Shown here: piece after piece, positions 27,518-36,393 of the stretch
Numbering within the stretch: the stretch's first letter is position 1
Layout of the letters: each line of letters starts with the position of its first letter
Assembly (NCBI GenBank): GCA_050699875.1
Contig: JBOHFX010000102.1
Location: forward strand, 21,620-85,619
DNA length: 64,000 nucleotides
Direction: 5' to 3'
From: GCA-003244245 sp050699875
GTDB lineage: Bacteria; Actinomycetota; Actinomycetes; Mycobacteriales; Pseudonocardiaceae
Position numbers and translations under genes: made by a program
Notes under the pieces: generated by a model
The model's input: the letters and a program-made list of their open reading frames with translations, nothing else
What the model was told of the DNA's origin: nothing
Databases searched by the model: none

Positions 27518-28254
27518 GACGCGGCATCCAAGCCAACGGCATCCCACAGCGCGACGTGGTACGCGACGCCATAGGGTGCGGCCGAGTACAGCAGTGCCCC
27601 CCGCCACGCCGGGGCAAGGATCTGCGCCGCTGCTGCCGCGACTTGCCAGGCCTCCCGGCCGGCCACCCACAGCTCGCCGGCCAACGTGGCGTCGAGATCG
27701 AGCAATGTTTGGAGATCGGCCGTAGCGAGCGCTGCGGCCACCGTGGCGTCCAGACGTTGCGCCCTACAGTCCAGATACCCCGGAGCCCGTAATGTGTGCG
27801 TCGCCGCGCCGTCCCCCAGCACGAGCATTCCCACCGGTCCACCCTCACCGCGCAACCGATCCGCCAGCTGGGTACCAATTCGACGGCATTGCGCGGTACT
27901 GGACCCGGGCGAGACCGGCGACACCGCCATCGTGATGTCCGCCGCTCCGACCTGATCGCGCAGCCAACCGGCCACCAACAACGGAAGCGGAATCTCCACG
28001 GGGTCGGCGTCAGGTACCGCTGGATCGAGTACGACCCGGACATCTGCGCCGTATCCGACGAAGCTGCCCACCCCACCCGTCGCAGCGGCCGGATCGACCG
28101 CCGCCACCGCTACCCAGCGCGGACAACGCTGCGCCAACGCCCGCGCCGCAGCCAAGCATGCCTTCCGTAGTGGGGCTGTCTCTCCCGCGGCCCCCCCGGC
28201 CACTTCTGGCACCAGGATCGGTGGATGTGGCACCACCGCCACGCGTACGATCAC
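27514..28254 (-). CDS. Class III extradiol-dioxygenase subunit-B-fold protein (Rv2728c-like)
   Basis: A 246-residue protein with the LigB-like opening AVVPHPPILVPEVAGG and later LVLGDGAATHTLRAPGY. Such proteins sit directly upstream of miaA in many actinobacteria (Rv2728c position). The fold is that of extradiol dioxygenases or related ligand-binding proteins, but the function is not known and not all iron ligands can be assigned. It is coupled to miaA through ATGA, which suggests a conserved role with tRNA modification or just conserved order. Confidence 0.82.
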   Translation of the reverse strand: MIVRVAVVPHPPILVPEVAGGAAGETAPLRKACLAAARALAQRCPRWVAVAAVDPAAATGGVGSFVGYGADVRVVLDPAVPDADPVEIPLPLLVAGWLRDQVGAADITMAVSPVSPGSSTAQCRRIGTQLADRLRGEGGPVGMLVLGDGAATHTLRAPGYLDCRAQRLDATVAAALATADLQTLLDLDATLAGELWVAGREAWQVAAAAAQILAPAWRGALLYSAAPYGVAYHVALWDAVGLDAAS

Positions 28255-28418
28255 CGCTGCAGGTTAGTGCCCTCTTTGCACCTGCTGCCCTGCCCGCGCA
28301 CCTGAACTGCTTCAATGCGGCCTCTGTCGGGCGTTTCGGGGTCGCCGGTCGGGTGCACAGCCTGCAGTCGGGGCACCCGCACAAGGCAGCTGCGGGCACG
28401 AGGTCGAGGAAGGCCGGC

Positions 28419-29744
28419 ATGACCGAGCACAACCACACCGAGCACACGCCACCAACGCGACCCGCGGCTGAGCAACACCCGGAAGCTGGTACCCAATCAA
28501 GTCCCCGACCCTCCGTCTCACGGGCCTGCCGGGATCCACAGCGCTGGGGGCGGATAACTCAGGACGGCACGGTGTACACCCACACTACCGATGGTGAACG
28601 AGTAGTGGGTTCATGGCAGGCCGGGACCGCCGAGGAGGGCCTGGCGCACTTCGCTCGACGCTTCGACGACCTGCTCACCGAAGCCGAACTGCTGGAGTCC
28701 CGGCTGACCTCCGGCGTGGGTGAGCCGAAGCAGGCGCTGTCCCGAGTTCGCACCCTGCGCGATGAGCTGGTCGAACCGACCGTCGTAGGGGACCTCGTCG
28801 GGCTGACCGCCTTCCTGGACCACCTTCAGCGGCATGCCGAGGAGTCCCTGGCCAGCGCCAAAGCGGCCCGGGAACAGGCCCGGGCGCGCGCGACCGCCCA
28901 CAAGGAGGCACTGGCGGAGGAGGCCGAACAGATCGGCGCCGAGTCCACGCAATGGAAGGCCGCTGGTGACCGGCTGCGCGCCATCCTGGACGAGTGGAAG
29001 ACGATCAGAGGTGTGGACCGCAAAACCGACGAGGCCTTGTGGCGGCGCTTCTCGAAAGCGCGGGACGCCTTCGCCAGGCGCCGCGGTGCGCACTTCGCCG
29101 AGCTCGACCGGCAACGAGTCGAGGCCAGGAATCGCAAGGAAGAGCTCGTCGTCGAGGCCGAGAAGCTCGCCGATTCCACTGACTGGGGAGCGACCGCGAG
29201 TCGCTTCCGAGCCCTGATGGCGGAATGGAAGGCCGCCGGACGGGCACCGAAGGAAGCCGACGACGCCCTGTGGCAGCGTTTCCGCGCTGCCCAGGAACAG
29301 TTCTTCAGCCGCCGCTCCGCCACCTTCTCCGGGCGGGACTCGGAGCTTGAACAGAACGTGCGGCGCAAGGAGGAACTGGTCGCTGCCGCAGAACGGATCG
29401 ATCCCGCCGGTGACATTGAAGCGGCTCGGGCGCAACTGCGCAGTATCCAGGAACGCTGGGAGGCCGTGGGCAGGATTCCCCGGGAGCGAGTCAGGGGGTT
29501 GGAAGGCCGGTTACGGGCGGTCGAGGAGCGGGTTCGATCGGCGGCCAACGCCCAATGGCGGCACGCCGACCCCGAATCCGAAGCGCGAGTGGCCCAGTTC
29601 CGGGAGCGGGTCGAGCAGTACGAGGCGCAAGCGGCGAAAGCTCGCGCCGCCGGGGACGACCGTCGGGCTACCGCGGCGCAGGCCCAGGCTGATCAGTGGC
29701 GGGAGTGGCTGGCCGCGGCCGAGCAGGCCGTCACCAGCCGCTGA
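28419..29744 (+). CDS. DUF349 coiled-coil protein (Rv2731-like)
   Basis: A 441-residue, highly charged helical protein with several copies of the DUF349 repeat: WKTIRGVDRKTDEALWRRF, WKAAGRAPKEADDALWQRF and WEAVGRIPRERVRGLEGRL, each with the W-K/E-x3-R-x-P pattern. The N-terminal 40 residues are polar and disordered, followed by RWGRITQDGTVYTHTTDGE. No membrane segment. AGGA lies upstream of ATG 28419. The gene is in the same place as Rv2731. DUF349 proteins have been linked to nucleic-acid-associated stress functions, but the role of this branch is unknown. Confidence 0.85.
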   Translation: MTEHNHTEHTPPTRPAAEQHPEAGTQSSPRPSVSRACRDPQRWGRITQDGTVYTHTTDGERVVGSWQAGTAEEGLAHFARRFDDLLTEAELLESRLTSGVGEPKQALSRVRTLRDELVEPTVVGDLVGLTAFLDHLQRHAEESLASAKAAREQARARATAHKEALAEEAEQIGAESTQWKAAGDRLRAILDEWKTIRGVDRKTDEALWRRFSKARDAFARRRGAHFAELDRQRVEARNRKEELVVEAEKLADSTDWGATASRFRALMAEWKAAGRAPKEADDALWQRFRAAQEQFFSRRSATFSGRDSELEQNVRRKEELVAAAERIDPAGDIEAARAQLRSIQERWEAVGRIPRERVRGLEGRLRAVEERVRSAANAQWRHADPESEARVAQFRERVEQYEAQAAKARAAGDDRRATAAQAQADQWREWLAAAEQAVTSR

Positions 29745-29756
29745 ACGAGCGGCCGG

Positions 29757-30230
29757 CTACCGGCGGGACAACGCCAGCCGCAGCCACACAACGGCGAGCA
29801 CGGCCACGGCCAGGACAGCCACAACCATCCCAGATCCGGGGCCGGGTCCGGGCACGGTCTGCCGGGACCAGATCGCCCAGATCCCGTCGAGCGTGCCATA
29901 AGCACATCCCAGCGCGCTGACCCAGACCAGCCCCCAGCGACGGGTGACCAGCGCCAGCACGGACAGAACGACCCCCGCTGCCAGCGCGACTGCCCCGAAC
30001 AATCGCGGCAGCAGCCCGACCCGGTCGAGCGGGTTCGCCGTGCCGCGCAGCACATCCCAACCGCTGGCATCGCCTACCCACGGCAACGTGATGCCGAGCA
30101 GCAAGAACATGATCGCTCCGGAGATCACCACCGCGCCGCCGCCTGGATCGACCCGGCGAAGTGCCGAGTGCTCGATTGCGTCGATCTCAGCGCGCAGCGC
30201 GGTGATGCGGTCCGGGTCCTCGGCAGTCAT
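29757..30230 (-). CDS. Small membrane protein with 4 predicted helices (Rv2732c-like position)
   Basis: A 157-residue protein: an acidic N-terminus (MTAEDPDRITALRAEIDAIE) then four hydrophobic helices (GAVVISGAIMFLLLGITL; LFGAVALAAGVVLSVLAL; GLVWVSALGCAYGTLDGI; GMVVAVLAVAVLAVVWL). GGAGG precedes ATG 30230, and the start overlaps the stop of a 13-codon leader (ATGA). It lies between DUF349 and miaB, as the membrane gene Rv2732c does in M. tuberculosis. No function can be assigned. Confidence 0.78.
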   Translation of the reverse strand: MTAEDPDRITALRAEIDAIEHSALRRVDPGGGAVVISGAIMFLLLGITLPWVGDASGWDVLRGTANPLDRVGLLPRLFGAVALAAGVVLSVLALVTRRWGLVWVSALGCAYGTLDGIWAIWSRQTVPGPGPGSGMVVAVLAVAVLAVVWLRLALSRR

Positions 30231-30268
30231 GATGCCGCCTCCGCGGGACCAAATGCGTCGGCGGTCAT
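30227..30268 (-). CDS. Putative 13-residue leader peptide created by a 34-bp duplication
   Basis: ATG at 30268 opens MTADAFGPAEAAS and stops at TGA 30229-30227, overlapping the ATG of the membrane protein (ATGA). A copy of the GGAGG site sits just before its ATG as part of the duplicated unit. It could translationally couple the membrane gene to an upstream ribosome, or be a neutral by-product of the repeat. Confidence 0.4.
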   Translation of the reverse strand: MTADAFGPAEAAS

Positions 30269-30305
30269 ATCGCCGCCTCCGCGGGACCAAATGCGTCGGC
30301 GGTCA
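30234..30305. repeat. 34-bp perfect direct repeat, two copies
   Basis: Copies at 30234-30267 and 30272-30305 are identical over 34 bases and are separated by 4 bases (period 38). Each carries a GGAGG ribosome-binding-like motif in the minus sense. The second copy includes the miaB stop codon, so the duplication lies exactly in the junction between miaB and the downstream membrane gene. Confidence 0.9.
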
Positions 30306-31757
30306 CGTCGGCTTGCCGAACGAAGGCAATCCAAGCGCCACTCCCGGCGTCATCGGGCGTCGACCGGCCGCCCACACATCACCCGCGACGGTCCGCCGGT
30401 GCGCCCGCAACGCCACGTCGGACACCAGGTGGTGCGGCGCCGCATAGGTGATCTCCGCCAGTACCACGTCACCCGGCCGGATTTCGACCTCACCCGCCTC
30501 GAAATGCACCAACCGGCCGTCCCTGGCACGCCCGCTCATTCTCCGGGTCGCCGCATCCTTCCGACCCTCACCTTGGGAGACCAGCAACTCCATGCAGCTG
30601 CCGACCAGGCTCCGGTTGAGCTCCCAAGAGATCTCTTCCTGCAACGTGACAAGCCGCTCATAGCGCTCCTGGACGATCGCCTTGGGCAGCTGACCGGCCA
30701 TGTCTGCGGCGGGAGTACCCGGACGGCGTGAGTACTGGAAAGTGAATGCCTGGGTGAAGCGGGCGTCGCGCACCACATCCAAGGTGGCCTGGAAGTCGGT
30801 TTCGGTCTCGCCGGGGAAACCGACGATGATGTCGGTGGACAAAGCCGCGTCGGGCATCGCGGCCCGCACCTGCTCGACGATGTTGAGATAGCGCTGCGCC
30901 CGGTAGGAGCGGCGCATCGCCGCGAGTACCGCGTCCGAACCGGATTGCAGCGGCATATGCAGTTGGTGGCAGACGTTCGGCGTCTCGGCCATCGCCTCGA
31001 TGACGTCTGGGGTGAAGTCCCGCGGGTGCGGCGAGGTGAAGCGCACCCGCTCGAGTCCGTCGATCCGCCCACAGGCTCGCAGCAGGTCGCCGAAAGCGCG
31101 CCGGTCGCCGAACCCGACACCGTAGGCGTTGACGTTCTGGCCGAGCAGCGTCACCTCGAGTACGCCCTCAGCCACCAGCGCTTCGATCTCCGCGAGCACC
31201 TCGCCGGGCCGCCGGTCGACCTCCTTGCCGCGCAGCGCGGGCACGATGCAGAACGTGCAGCTGTTGTTGCAGCCCACGGAAATCGACACCCACGCGGAAT
31301 ACGCCGAATCCCGCTTCGCCGGCAGCGCGGAGGGAAATACTTCCAACGACTCGACGATCTCCACCTGGGCGGCGTCGTTGTGCCGAGCCCGCTCCAGAAG
31401 GACCGGTAGCGAGCCGATGTTGTGCGTTCCGAACACCACGTCGACCCAAGGCGCCCGCCGGGTGATCTCGCCGCGGTCCTTCTGGGCCAGGCAGCCGCCG
31501 ACGGCGATCTGCATCCCGGGGTGTGCACGCTTGATGGGCCGCAGCTGACCGAGGTTGCCGTAAAGCCGATTGTCCGCGTTCTCCCGTACCGCGCAGGTGT
31601 TCAGCACGACCACATCGGGGGTGCTGTTCTGCCCGGCGGGAAGGTATCCAGCCGCTTCGAGCAGTCCGGCCAGCCGTTCGGAGTCGTGAACATTCATCTG
31701 GCAGCCGTAGGTGCGCACGCGGTAGCTGCGTGGGCGGTGCTCGGTGTTCGCCGTCAT
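30303..31757 (-). CDS. miaB: tRNA-2-methylthio-N6-dimethylallyladenosine synthase
   Basis: A 484-residue radical-SAM methylthiotransferase. The N-terminal domain has TYGCQMNVHDSERLAGL, and further cluster cysteines in NTCAVRENADNRLYG and AVGGCLAQKD. The radical-SAM motif is CNNSCTFCIVPALRG. The TRAM domain is at the C-terminus. It completes the A37 modification begun by MiaA. The start MTANTEHRPRSYRVRTYG is at 31757. It precedes the small membrane gene on the same strand. Confidence 0.96.
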   Translation of the reverse strand: MTANTEHRPRSYRVRTYGCQMNVHDSERLAGLLEAAGYLPAGQNSTPDVVVLNTCAVRENADNRLYGNLGQLRPIKRAHPGMQIAVGGCLAQKDRGEITRRAPWVDVVFGTHNIGSLPVLLERARHNDAAQVEIVESLEVFPSALPAKRDSAYSAWVSISVGCNNSCTFCIVPALRGKEVDRRPGEVLAEIEALVAEGVLEVTLLGQNVNAYGVGFGDRRAFGDLLRACGRIDGLERVRFTSPHPRDFTPDVIEAMAETPNVCHQLHMPLQSGSDAVLAAMRRSYRAQRYLNIVEQVRAAMPDAALSTDIIVGFPGETETDFQATLDVVRDARFTQAFTFQYSRRPGTPAADMAGQLPKAIVQERYERLVTLQEEISWELNRSLVGSCMELLVSQGEGRKDAATRRMSGRARDGRLVHFEAGEVEIRPGDVVLAEITYAAPHHLVSDVALRAHRRTVAGDVWAAGRRPMTPGVALGLPSFGKPT

Positions 31758-31931
31758 CTGCCGGTCATCCTTTCCTTACCGTTCAGGGTAGGCCGGGTAC
31801 TGGCGCACCATTGAGCTGCCTCCTTCCACGTAACAAACCGACGGTGGCCAGGGATGTACCGTCATGGTCGCCGTCCTGGGCTCCCTGGTGGTAGGGATGA
31901 CTGCGACGTCCTCGCCCACCTGGAGGCCCTG

Positions 31932-32690
31932 TTGAGTTCGCCTGTGCAAGCCGACCCGCCAATGATCCGGATGGTGGGGGTACACAAGCATTTCGGGTCA
32001 CTGCACGTGCTGCGCAACATCAACCTCGAGGTGGCGCGCGGCGAGGTGGTGGTGGTGCTTGGGCCGTCGGGCTCCGGTAAGTCGACGCTGTGCCGCACCA
32101 TCAACCGGCTCGAGCCGATCGACGGCGGCAGCATCGAGATCGATGGATCGCCGCTGCCCGAGGAAGGACGGGCGCTGGCCAGGCTGCGGGCCGATGTCGG
32201 CATGGTCTTTCAGCAGTTCAACCTCTTCGCTCACAAGACCATCGCGGAGAACGTCGAGCTTGCTCCGGTGCGGGTGCGCCGGGTCGGCAAACGTGAGGCG
32301 CACGAGGCTGCGATGCAGCTGCTCAGGCGGGTCGGCATCAGCGATCAGGCCGACAAGTACCCAGCGCAGTTGTCTGGTGGCCAACAACAGCGGGCCGCGA
32401 TCGCCCGCGCGCTGGCCATGCACCCCAAGGTGATGCTCTTCGACGAGCCGACCTCGGCACTGGACCCCGAGATGGTCCAGGAGGTACTCGACGTAATGAC
32501 CTCGCTGGCGCGCGACGGGATGACCATGCTCGTGATCACCCACGAGATGGGCTTCGCCCGCCGCGCCGCGCACCGGGTGGTCTTCATGTCCGACGGCGAG
32601 ATCGTCGAGGACTCGATGCCCGATCGATTCTTCACCGCGCCACGAGCGGAACGCGCCAAGGACTTCCTCGGAAAGATCCTGACGCACTGA
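31932..32690 (+). CDS. gluA: Amino-acid (glutamate-type) ABC transporter ATP-binding protein
   Basis: A 242-252-residue ATPase: Walker A GPSGSGKSTLCR, Q-loop FQQFNLFAHKT, signature LSGGQQQRAAIARAL, Walker B VMLFDEPTSALDPE, H-loop VITHEMGF. TTG 31932 has GGAGG 5 bases upstream; ATG 31962 is the alternative start matching GluA/GlnQ proteins directly. It is the first of four genes for a complete importer (gluABCD order). High similarity to the glutamate uptake system of corynebacteria is inferred from motif and order; aspartate or glutamine cannot be excluded. Confidence 0.9.
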   Translation: MSSPVQADPPMIRMVGVHKHFGSLHVLRNINLEVARGEVVVVLGPSGSGKSTLCRTINRLEPIDGGSIEIDGSPLPEEGRALARLRADVGMVFQQFNLFAHKTIAENVELAPVRVRRVGKREAHEAAMQLLRRVGISDQADKYPAQLSGGQQQRAAIARALAMHPKVMLFDEPTSALDPEMVQEVLDVMTSLARDGMTMLVITHEMGFARRAAHRVVFMSDGEIVEDSMPDRFFTAPRAERAKDFLGKILTH

Positions 32691-32737
32691 TGGTCACTGC
32701 CAGATCTGTACGAGATTCACCGGACGAGGAGTAGCGA

Positions 32738-33631
32738 ATGCGCCGGAAAGCTGTACGGCGAGTGGGGATAGCCATGGCTGCGTTCGCCATGGCGCTGACC
32801 GCATGCGGGCAGCAGCAGGATCTCGGCGGCGGGGGCTCGACGCCGCCGGTCGTTCAGGATGCCCGCTTTGAGCCGGGCACCACGATGGCCAAGCTCGCCG
32901 ACGCCAAGGCTATCCGGATCGGTACCAAATTCGACCAGCCGCTGTTCGGCCAACGCGGTCTCGACGGCCAATTAACAGGATTTGACACCGAGGTCGCCCG
33001 GATCATCGCCGGTGCCCTGGGGATCTCCCCGGACCAGGTGCAGTGGGTGGAGGCGCCCTCGGCGCAGCGCGAGGAACTGATCAATCAGGGCAGAGTGGAC
33101 CTGGTGGTGGCGACCTACACGATCAACGACAAGCGCCGCGAGCGGGTCAGCTTCGCGGGCCCCTACTACACCGCTGGGCAATCGCTCATGGTCAAGTCCG
33201 ACAACAACGCCATCACCGGACCCGACTCGCTACGCAGCACCAACGCACGGGTGTGCTCGGTACAAGGCTCAACCCCCGCGGAGAACATCCGAACGTATAT
33301 CGATCCTGCTCAACTCACGCTGTTCGACGTCTACTCCAAGTGCGCCGACGCCCTGCGCACCGGCCAAATCGATGTCGTTACCACCGACAACGTGATCCTG
33401 CTGGGTTTCGTGGCCAACAGCAACGGCGCCTTCAAGCTTGCGGGTGACACCTTCACCAAGGAGCCCTACGGCATCGGGATCGGCAAAGGCGACGTCGCGT
33501 TCTGCGCATTCATCAACGACACGCTCACCGACGCGGCCGAATCCGGCGCCTATGCCGAAGCCTGGACGAAGACAGCCGGGAAGGTCGCGGAGCAGACGCC
33601 GCAGCTGCCGCCGTTGGACAACTGCGGCTGA
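32738..33631 (+). CDS. gluB: Glutamate-type ABC transporter substrate-binding lipoprotein
   Basis: A 297-residue solute-binding protein (SBP family 3). The signal peptide is basic then hydrophobic (MAAFAMALTAC) with lipobox LTAC, so it is anchored outside the membrane by a lipid. The ligand-binding fold shows IRIGTKFDQPLFGQRG, GFDTEVARIIAGALG and VDLVVATYTINDKRRERV. It lies 47 bp after gluA and delivers substrate to GluCD. Confidence 0.92.
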   Translation: MRRKAVRRVGIAMAAFAMALTACGQQQDLGGGGSTPPVVQDARFEPGTTMAKLADAKAIRIGTKFDQPLFGQRGLDGQLTGFDTEVARIIAGALGISPDQVQWVEAPSAQREELINQGRVDLVVATYTINDKRRERVSFAGPYYTAGQSLMVKSDNNAITGPDSLRSTNARVCSVQGSTPAENIRTYIDPAQLTLFDVYSKCADALRTGQIDVVTTDNVILLGFVANSNGAFKLAGDTFTKEPYGIGIGKGDVAFCAFINDTLTDAAESGAYAEAWTKTAGKVAEQTPQLPPLDNCG

Positions 33632-33698
33632 CCGCTGACGTCACGCGCCAGGCGCCTGTCGGGTGCTGGTGTCGTCACCGCGGAGCTGGAGGACACCA

Positions 33699-34349
33699 GT
33701 GGACATCATCATCGACAACATCGGTTTGTACCGCGATGGCCTGCTCAAGACCTTGCAGATCTTTCTGTACGCGGCGATCGGGTCACTGCTGCTCGGCACT
33801 GTGATCGCCGCGTTCCGGGTCTCCCCTTTTCCACCGCTGCGTGGATGGGGCACGGCTTGGGTGACGGTGTTCCGCAACTGCCCGCTCGTTGTCGTGCTGT
33901 TCTTCTGCGCATTCGGTCTACCGGAGCTCGGTATCAACGGCGCCTATTTCTGGTTCGGCATCACCGGCCTGGTGCTCTATACCTCTGCCTTCGTTTGCGA
34001 GGCGGTGCGCAGCGGCATCAATGCGGTGCCGCCGGGACAGGCCGAGGCCGCTCGGGCAGTGGGGTTGACCTTCACCCAGTCGTTGCGGGATGTCGTGCTG
34101 CCGCAGGCGCTGCGCAGCGTCGTCCCGCCGCTCGGTAGCGTCATCATCGCTATGATCAAGAATTCGGCGATCGTCGGCGCCTTCGGGATCGGCGGTGAGC
34201 TGTTCAGTGTGCAATACAGACTGACCTCTGCGCAGGGACTCGATCTCATTCCGGTGTTACTCGGGGTAGCCGCGGGCTACCTGATCATCACGATTCCGGC
34301 GGGCCTGGCGCTGGGCATCGTCGAGCGCCGGGTGGCGGTGGCGCGGTGA
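33699..34349 (+). CDS. gluC: Amino-acid ABC transporter permease (GluC-like)
   Basis: A 216-residue HisM-family permease: LKTLQIFLYAAIGSLLLGTV and several further helices. The EAA loop is GQAEAARAVGLTFTQSLRDVVLPQALRS, which contacts the ATPase. GTG 33699 follows GGAGGACACCA. The stop overlaps gluD (GTGA). Confidence 0.92.
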   Translation: MDIIIDNIGLYRDGLLKTLQIFLYAAIGSLLLGTVIAAFRVSPFPPLRGWGTAWVTVFRNCPLVVVLFFCAFGLPELGINGAYFWFGITGLVLYTSAFVCEAVRSGINAVPPGQAEAARAVGLTFTQSLRDVVLPQALRSVVPPLGSVIIAMIKNSAIVGAFGIGGELFSVQYRLTSAQGLDLIPVLLGVAAGYLIITIPAGLALGIVERRVAVAR

Positions 34350-35245
34350 GCATCGCGGTTCTCTACGACCGCCCTGGCCCGCGCACCCGCCGGCGCATCC
34401 TGGCGGGCAGCATCGTCACCGGCTTGGCGCTTGTCGTGCTGGTCGCGCTCGTGATGCTGCGGCTAGCAGCCCAGGGTCAGCTCACCGAAGAGAAGTGGGG
34501 CCCGGTCATCAACCCGGGGAACCCGTTCTTCGTCGCGCTGTGGACCAACCTGGGCGTAGCACTGCTGCGCAACGCCGAAGCAGCCGTCCTGGCGATGCTG
34601 TTCTCGCTGCTACTGGGCACCGTGCTGGCTGTGACCCGGATCACCTTGCCACGCTGGGCACGCTGGGCAGTGGTGGCACCGATGGAATTCTTCCGCGGCC
34701 TGCCGGTGGTCATCGCGATCTTCTTCGCCGGCCGGATGCTTCCCGAGCTCGGGGTGAGCCTGCCGCTGCTGTGGTACCTGGTGATCGGACTTACCGCGTA
34801 CAACTCTGTGATCATTGCTGAGATCGTGCGAGCCGGTGTCGCCTCGTTGCCCAAAGGACAGACCGAGGCCGCCGCTGCGGTCGGGCTCACCCGCGGGCAG
34901 GCGTTGCGTCTGATCCTGCTTCCGCAAGCCTTCCGCGTGATGCTCCCCGCGCTCATCAGTCAGCTCGTGGTGATCTTCAAGGACACCTCTCTGGGTTTCG
35001 TGATCCTGTATGTCGACGCCGTACGTTTCGTGGCGATCGCCATTCAAGAGCTGGGCAACCCCCTGCAGCTGTACTTGACCGTCGGCGCGATCTTCATACT
35101 GATCAACTACCTGCTGAGCAAGCTAGCCGTGTGGACTGAACAGCGGCTGACTCACCGGGGCCGGCCGAATGCGGTGGTGGCCACGGCTGCGAAGCCGGCA
35201 CCTGGCAAGACGGCCTTAGCTGGAACCAGCGCAGCCGGAGGCTGA
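34346..35245 (+). CDS. gluD: Amino-acid ABC transporter permease (GluD-like)
   Basis: A 299-residue HisM-family permease with an N-terminal helix (IVTGLALVVLVALVMLRLAA), a periplasmic loop and the membrane domain. The EAA loop is GQTEAAAAVGLTRGQALRLILLPQAFR. A C-terminal tail of about 35 residues is cytoplasmic and Ala-rich. The GTG start is coupled to gluC. It forms the heteromeric channel with GluC. Confidence 0.92.
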   Translation: MSIAVLYDRPGPRTRRRILAGSIVTGLALVVLVALVMLRLAAQGQLTEEKWGPVINPGNPFFVALWTNLGVALLRNAEAAVLAMLFSLLLGTVLAVTRITLPRWARWAVVAPMEFFRGLPVVIAIFFAGRMLPELGVSLPLLWYLVIGLTAYNSVIIAEIVRAGVASLPKGQTEAAAAVGLTRGQALRLILLPQAFRVMLPALISQLVVIFKDTSLGFVILYVDAVRFVAIAIQELGNPLQLYLTVGAIFILINYLLSKLAVWTEQRLTHRGRPNAVVATAAKPAPGKTALAGTSAAGG

Positions 35246-35328
35246 TGTCCGACGCTGGACATGCTCGGCGCTACCGCGACCCAGAGCGCCTAGAGTAGTC
35301 GCGGTGCGTAGGCAACCGGGCGCTTGCA

Positions 35329-36339
35329 ATGTGGTGGGCAATGGCTGATCCTCAGCCCCGCCGTGCCTGGCTGGATTCGCCGTCCGGGCCCAAGCCGTTG
35401 CCCGGCGGCCGTGTCCGGTCGGCGCCTCGTGTCAGGCGCCGGCGGGAGTGGCTTCGGCCTCGGCGGCTCGGCTGCATGCTTGTCGTGCTGGTGATTGCGG
35501 TGCTGTGGGTACTGGATCGGGCGGTCGGGGGGGTGACCGCCCTGTTCAGCGACCAGCCCGCTCCGGTGGCAGGCAGCCCGTTCGACTCGCTGGCTCCAGC
35601 ACCTTCGGCGCGCAGCGGATCTCCGACCGTCGACCGTGTCGCCCAGCGCGGAAAACTCATCGTGGCGATCCAGGAAGCGCCTGGTCTCGCGCAGCGTCCC
35701 CCCGGTTCGGGCGGATACGCCGGGTTCGACATCGCCCTGCTTGACCTGATCGCTCGTGACCTGAGGGTTGATCCCGCCGCCACCAGCTTCAAGCCCTTGG
35801 CCGCCACTAGCCGCGAGGCGGCGCTGAGCCGAGGTGAGGTGGACCTCGTGCTCGGCGGCTATGAGATCACCGCGGCGCGCAGCGCCAAGGTCGGCATCGC
35901 GGGTCCTTACCTGGTGCTGCCGCTGCGTCTGGCGGCGGCCGCGAACAGCCCGGTGAACGGCCTGAAGTCGCTCGATCAGGGCGAAGTATGCGCGCCTGCG
36001 GGCTCCCCTGCCGCGGCAGCGTTGGCCGAGCGCGGCCAACGGCCGCAGGTCCGGGACACCCTGGGCGCGTGCGCAAACCTGCTCGGGGGTCCCGTCGCGG
36101 CAATCGCCGGCGATCAGGCCGCCCTGGCAGCGGTGCTCGCCAAGGCGCCCGACGCGCTGCGGTTGATCGACGAGCCATTGGGGTCTACCGAGTACGGCAT
36201 CGGCTTACCATCGGGCGACCCGGTGCTTCGCGAACGGATCACCGCGGTGCTGCGCCACACAATCGACAACGGCACCTGGACTCGCCTCTACACCGAGTAC
36301 CTCGGCGGCCCGGTTCCCACCCCCCCGACCCTACGTTGA
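35329..36339 (+). CDS. Second SBP family 3 protein with an N-terminal membrane anchor
   Basis: A 332-336-residue protein that resembles GluB but has a signal-anchor instead of a lipobox: a strongly basic N-terminus (RVRRRREWLRPRRLG), then CMLVVLVIAVLWVLDRAV. The binding domain has GYAGFDIALLDLIARDL and EVDLVLGGYEITAARSA and ends EYLGGPVPTPPTLR. It follows gluD by 83 bp and may be an accessory receptor or regulator of the importer. No separate kinase or PASTA-type domain is fused. Start at GTG/ATG near 35329-35341. Confidence 0.8.
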   Translation: MWWAMADPQPRRAWLDSPSGPKPLPGGRVRSAPRVRRRREWLRPRRLGCMLVVLVIAVLWVLDRAVGGVTALFSDQPAPVAGSPFDSLAPAPSARSGSPTVDRVAQRGKLIVAIQEAPGLAQRPPGSGGYAGFDIALLDLIARDLRVDPAATSFKPLAATSREAALSRGEVDLVLGGYEITAARSAKVGIAGPYLVLPLRLAAAANSPVNGLKSLDQGEVCAPAGSPAAAALAERGQRPQVRDTLGACANLLGGPVAAIAGDQAALAAVLAKAPDALRLIDEPLGSTEYGIGLPSGDPVLRERITAVLRHTIDNGTWTRLYTEYLGGPVPTPPTLR

Positions 36340-36393
36340 CGATCGTAACCTTGTTGACCGCTCTGGCACCCTGAGCTCACCACAACTTCGAGA

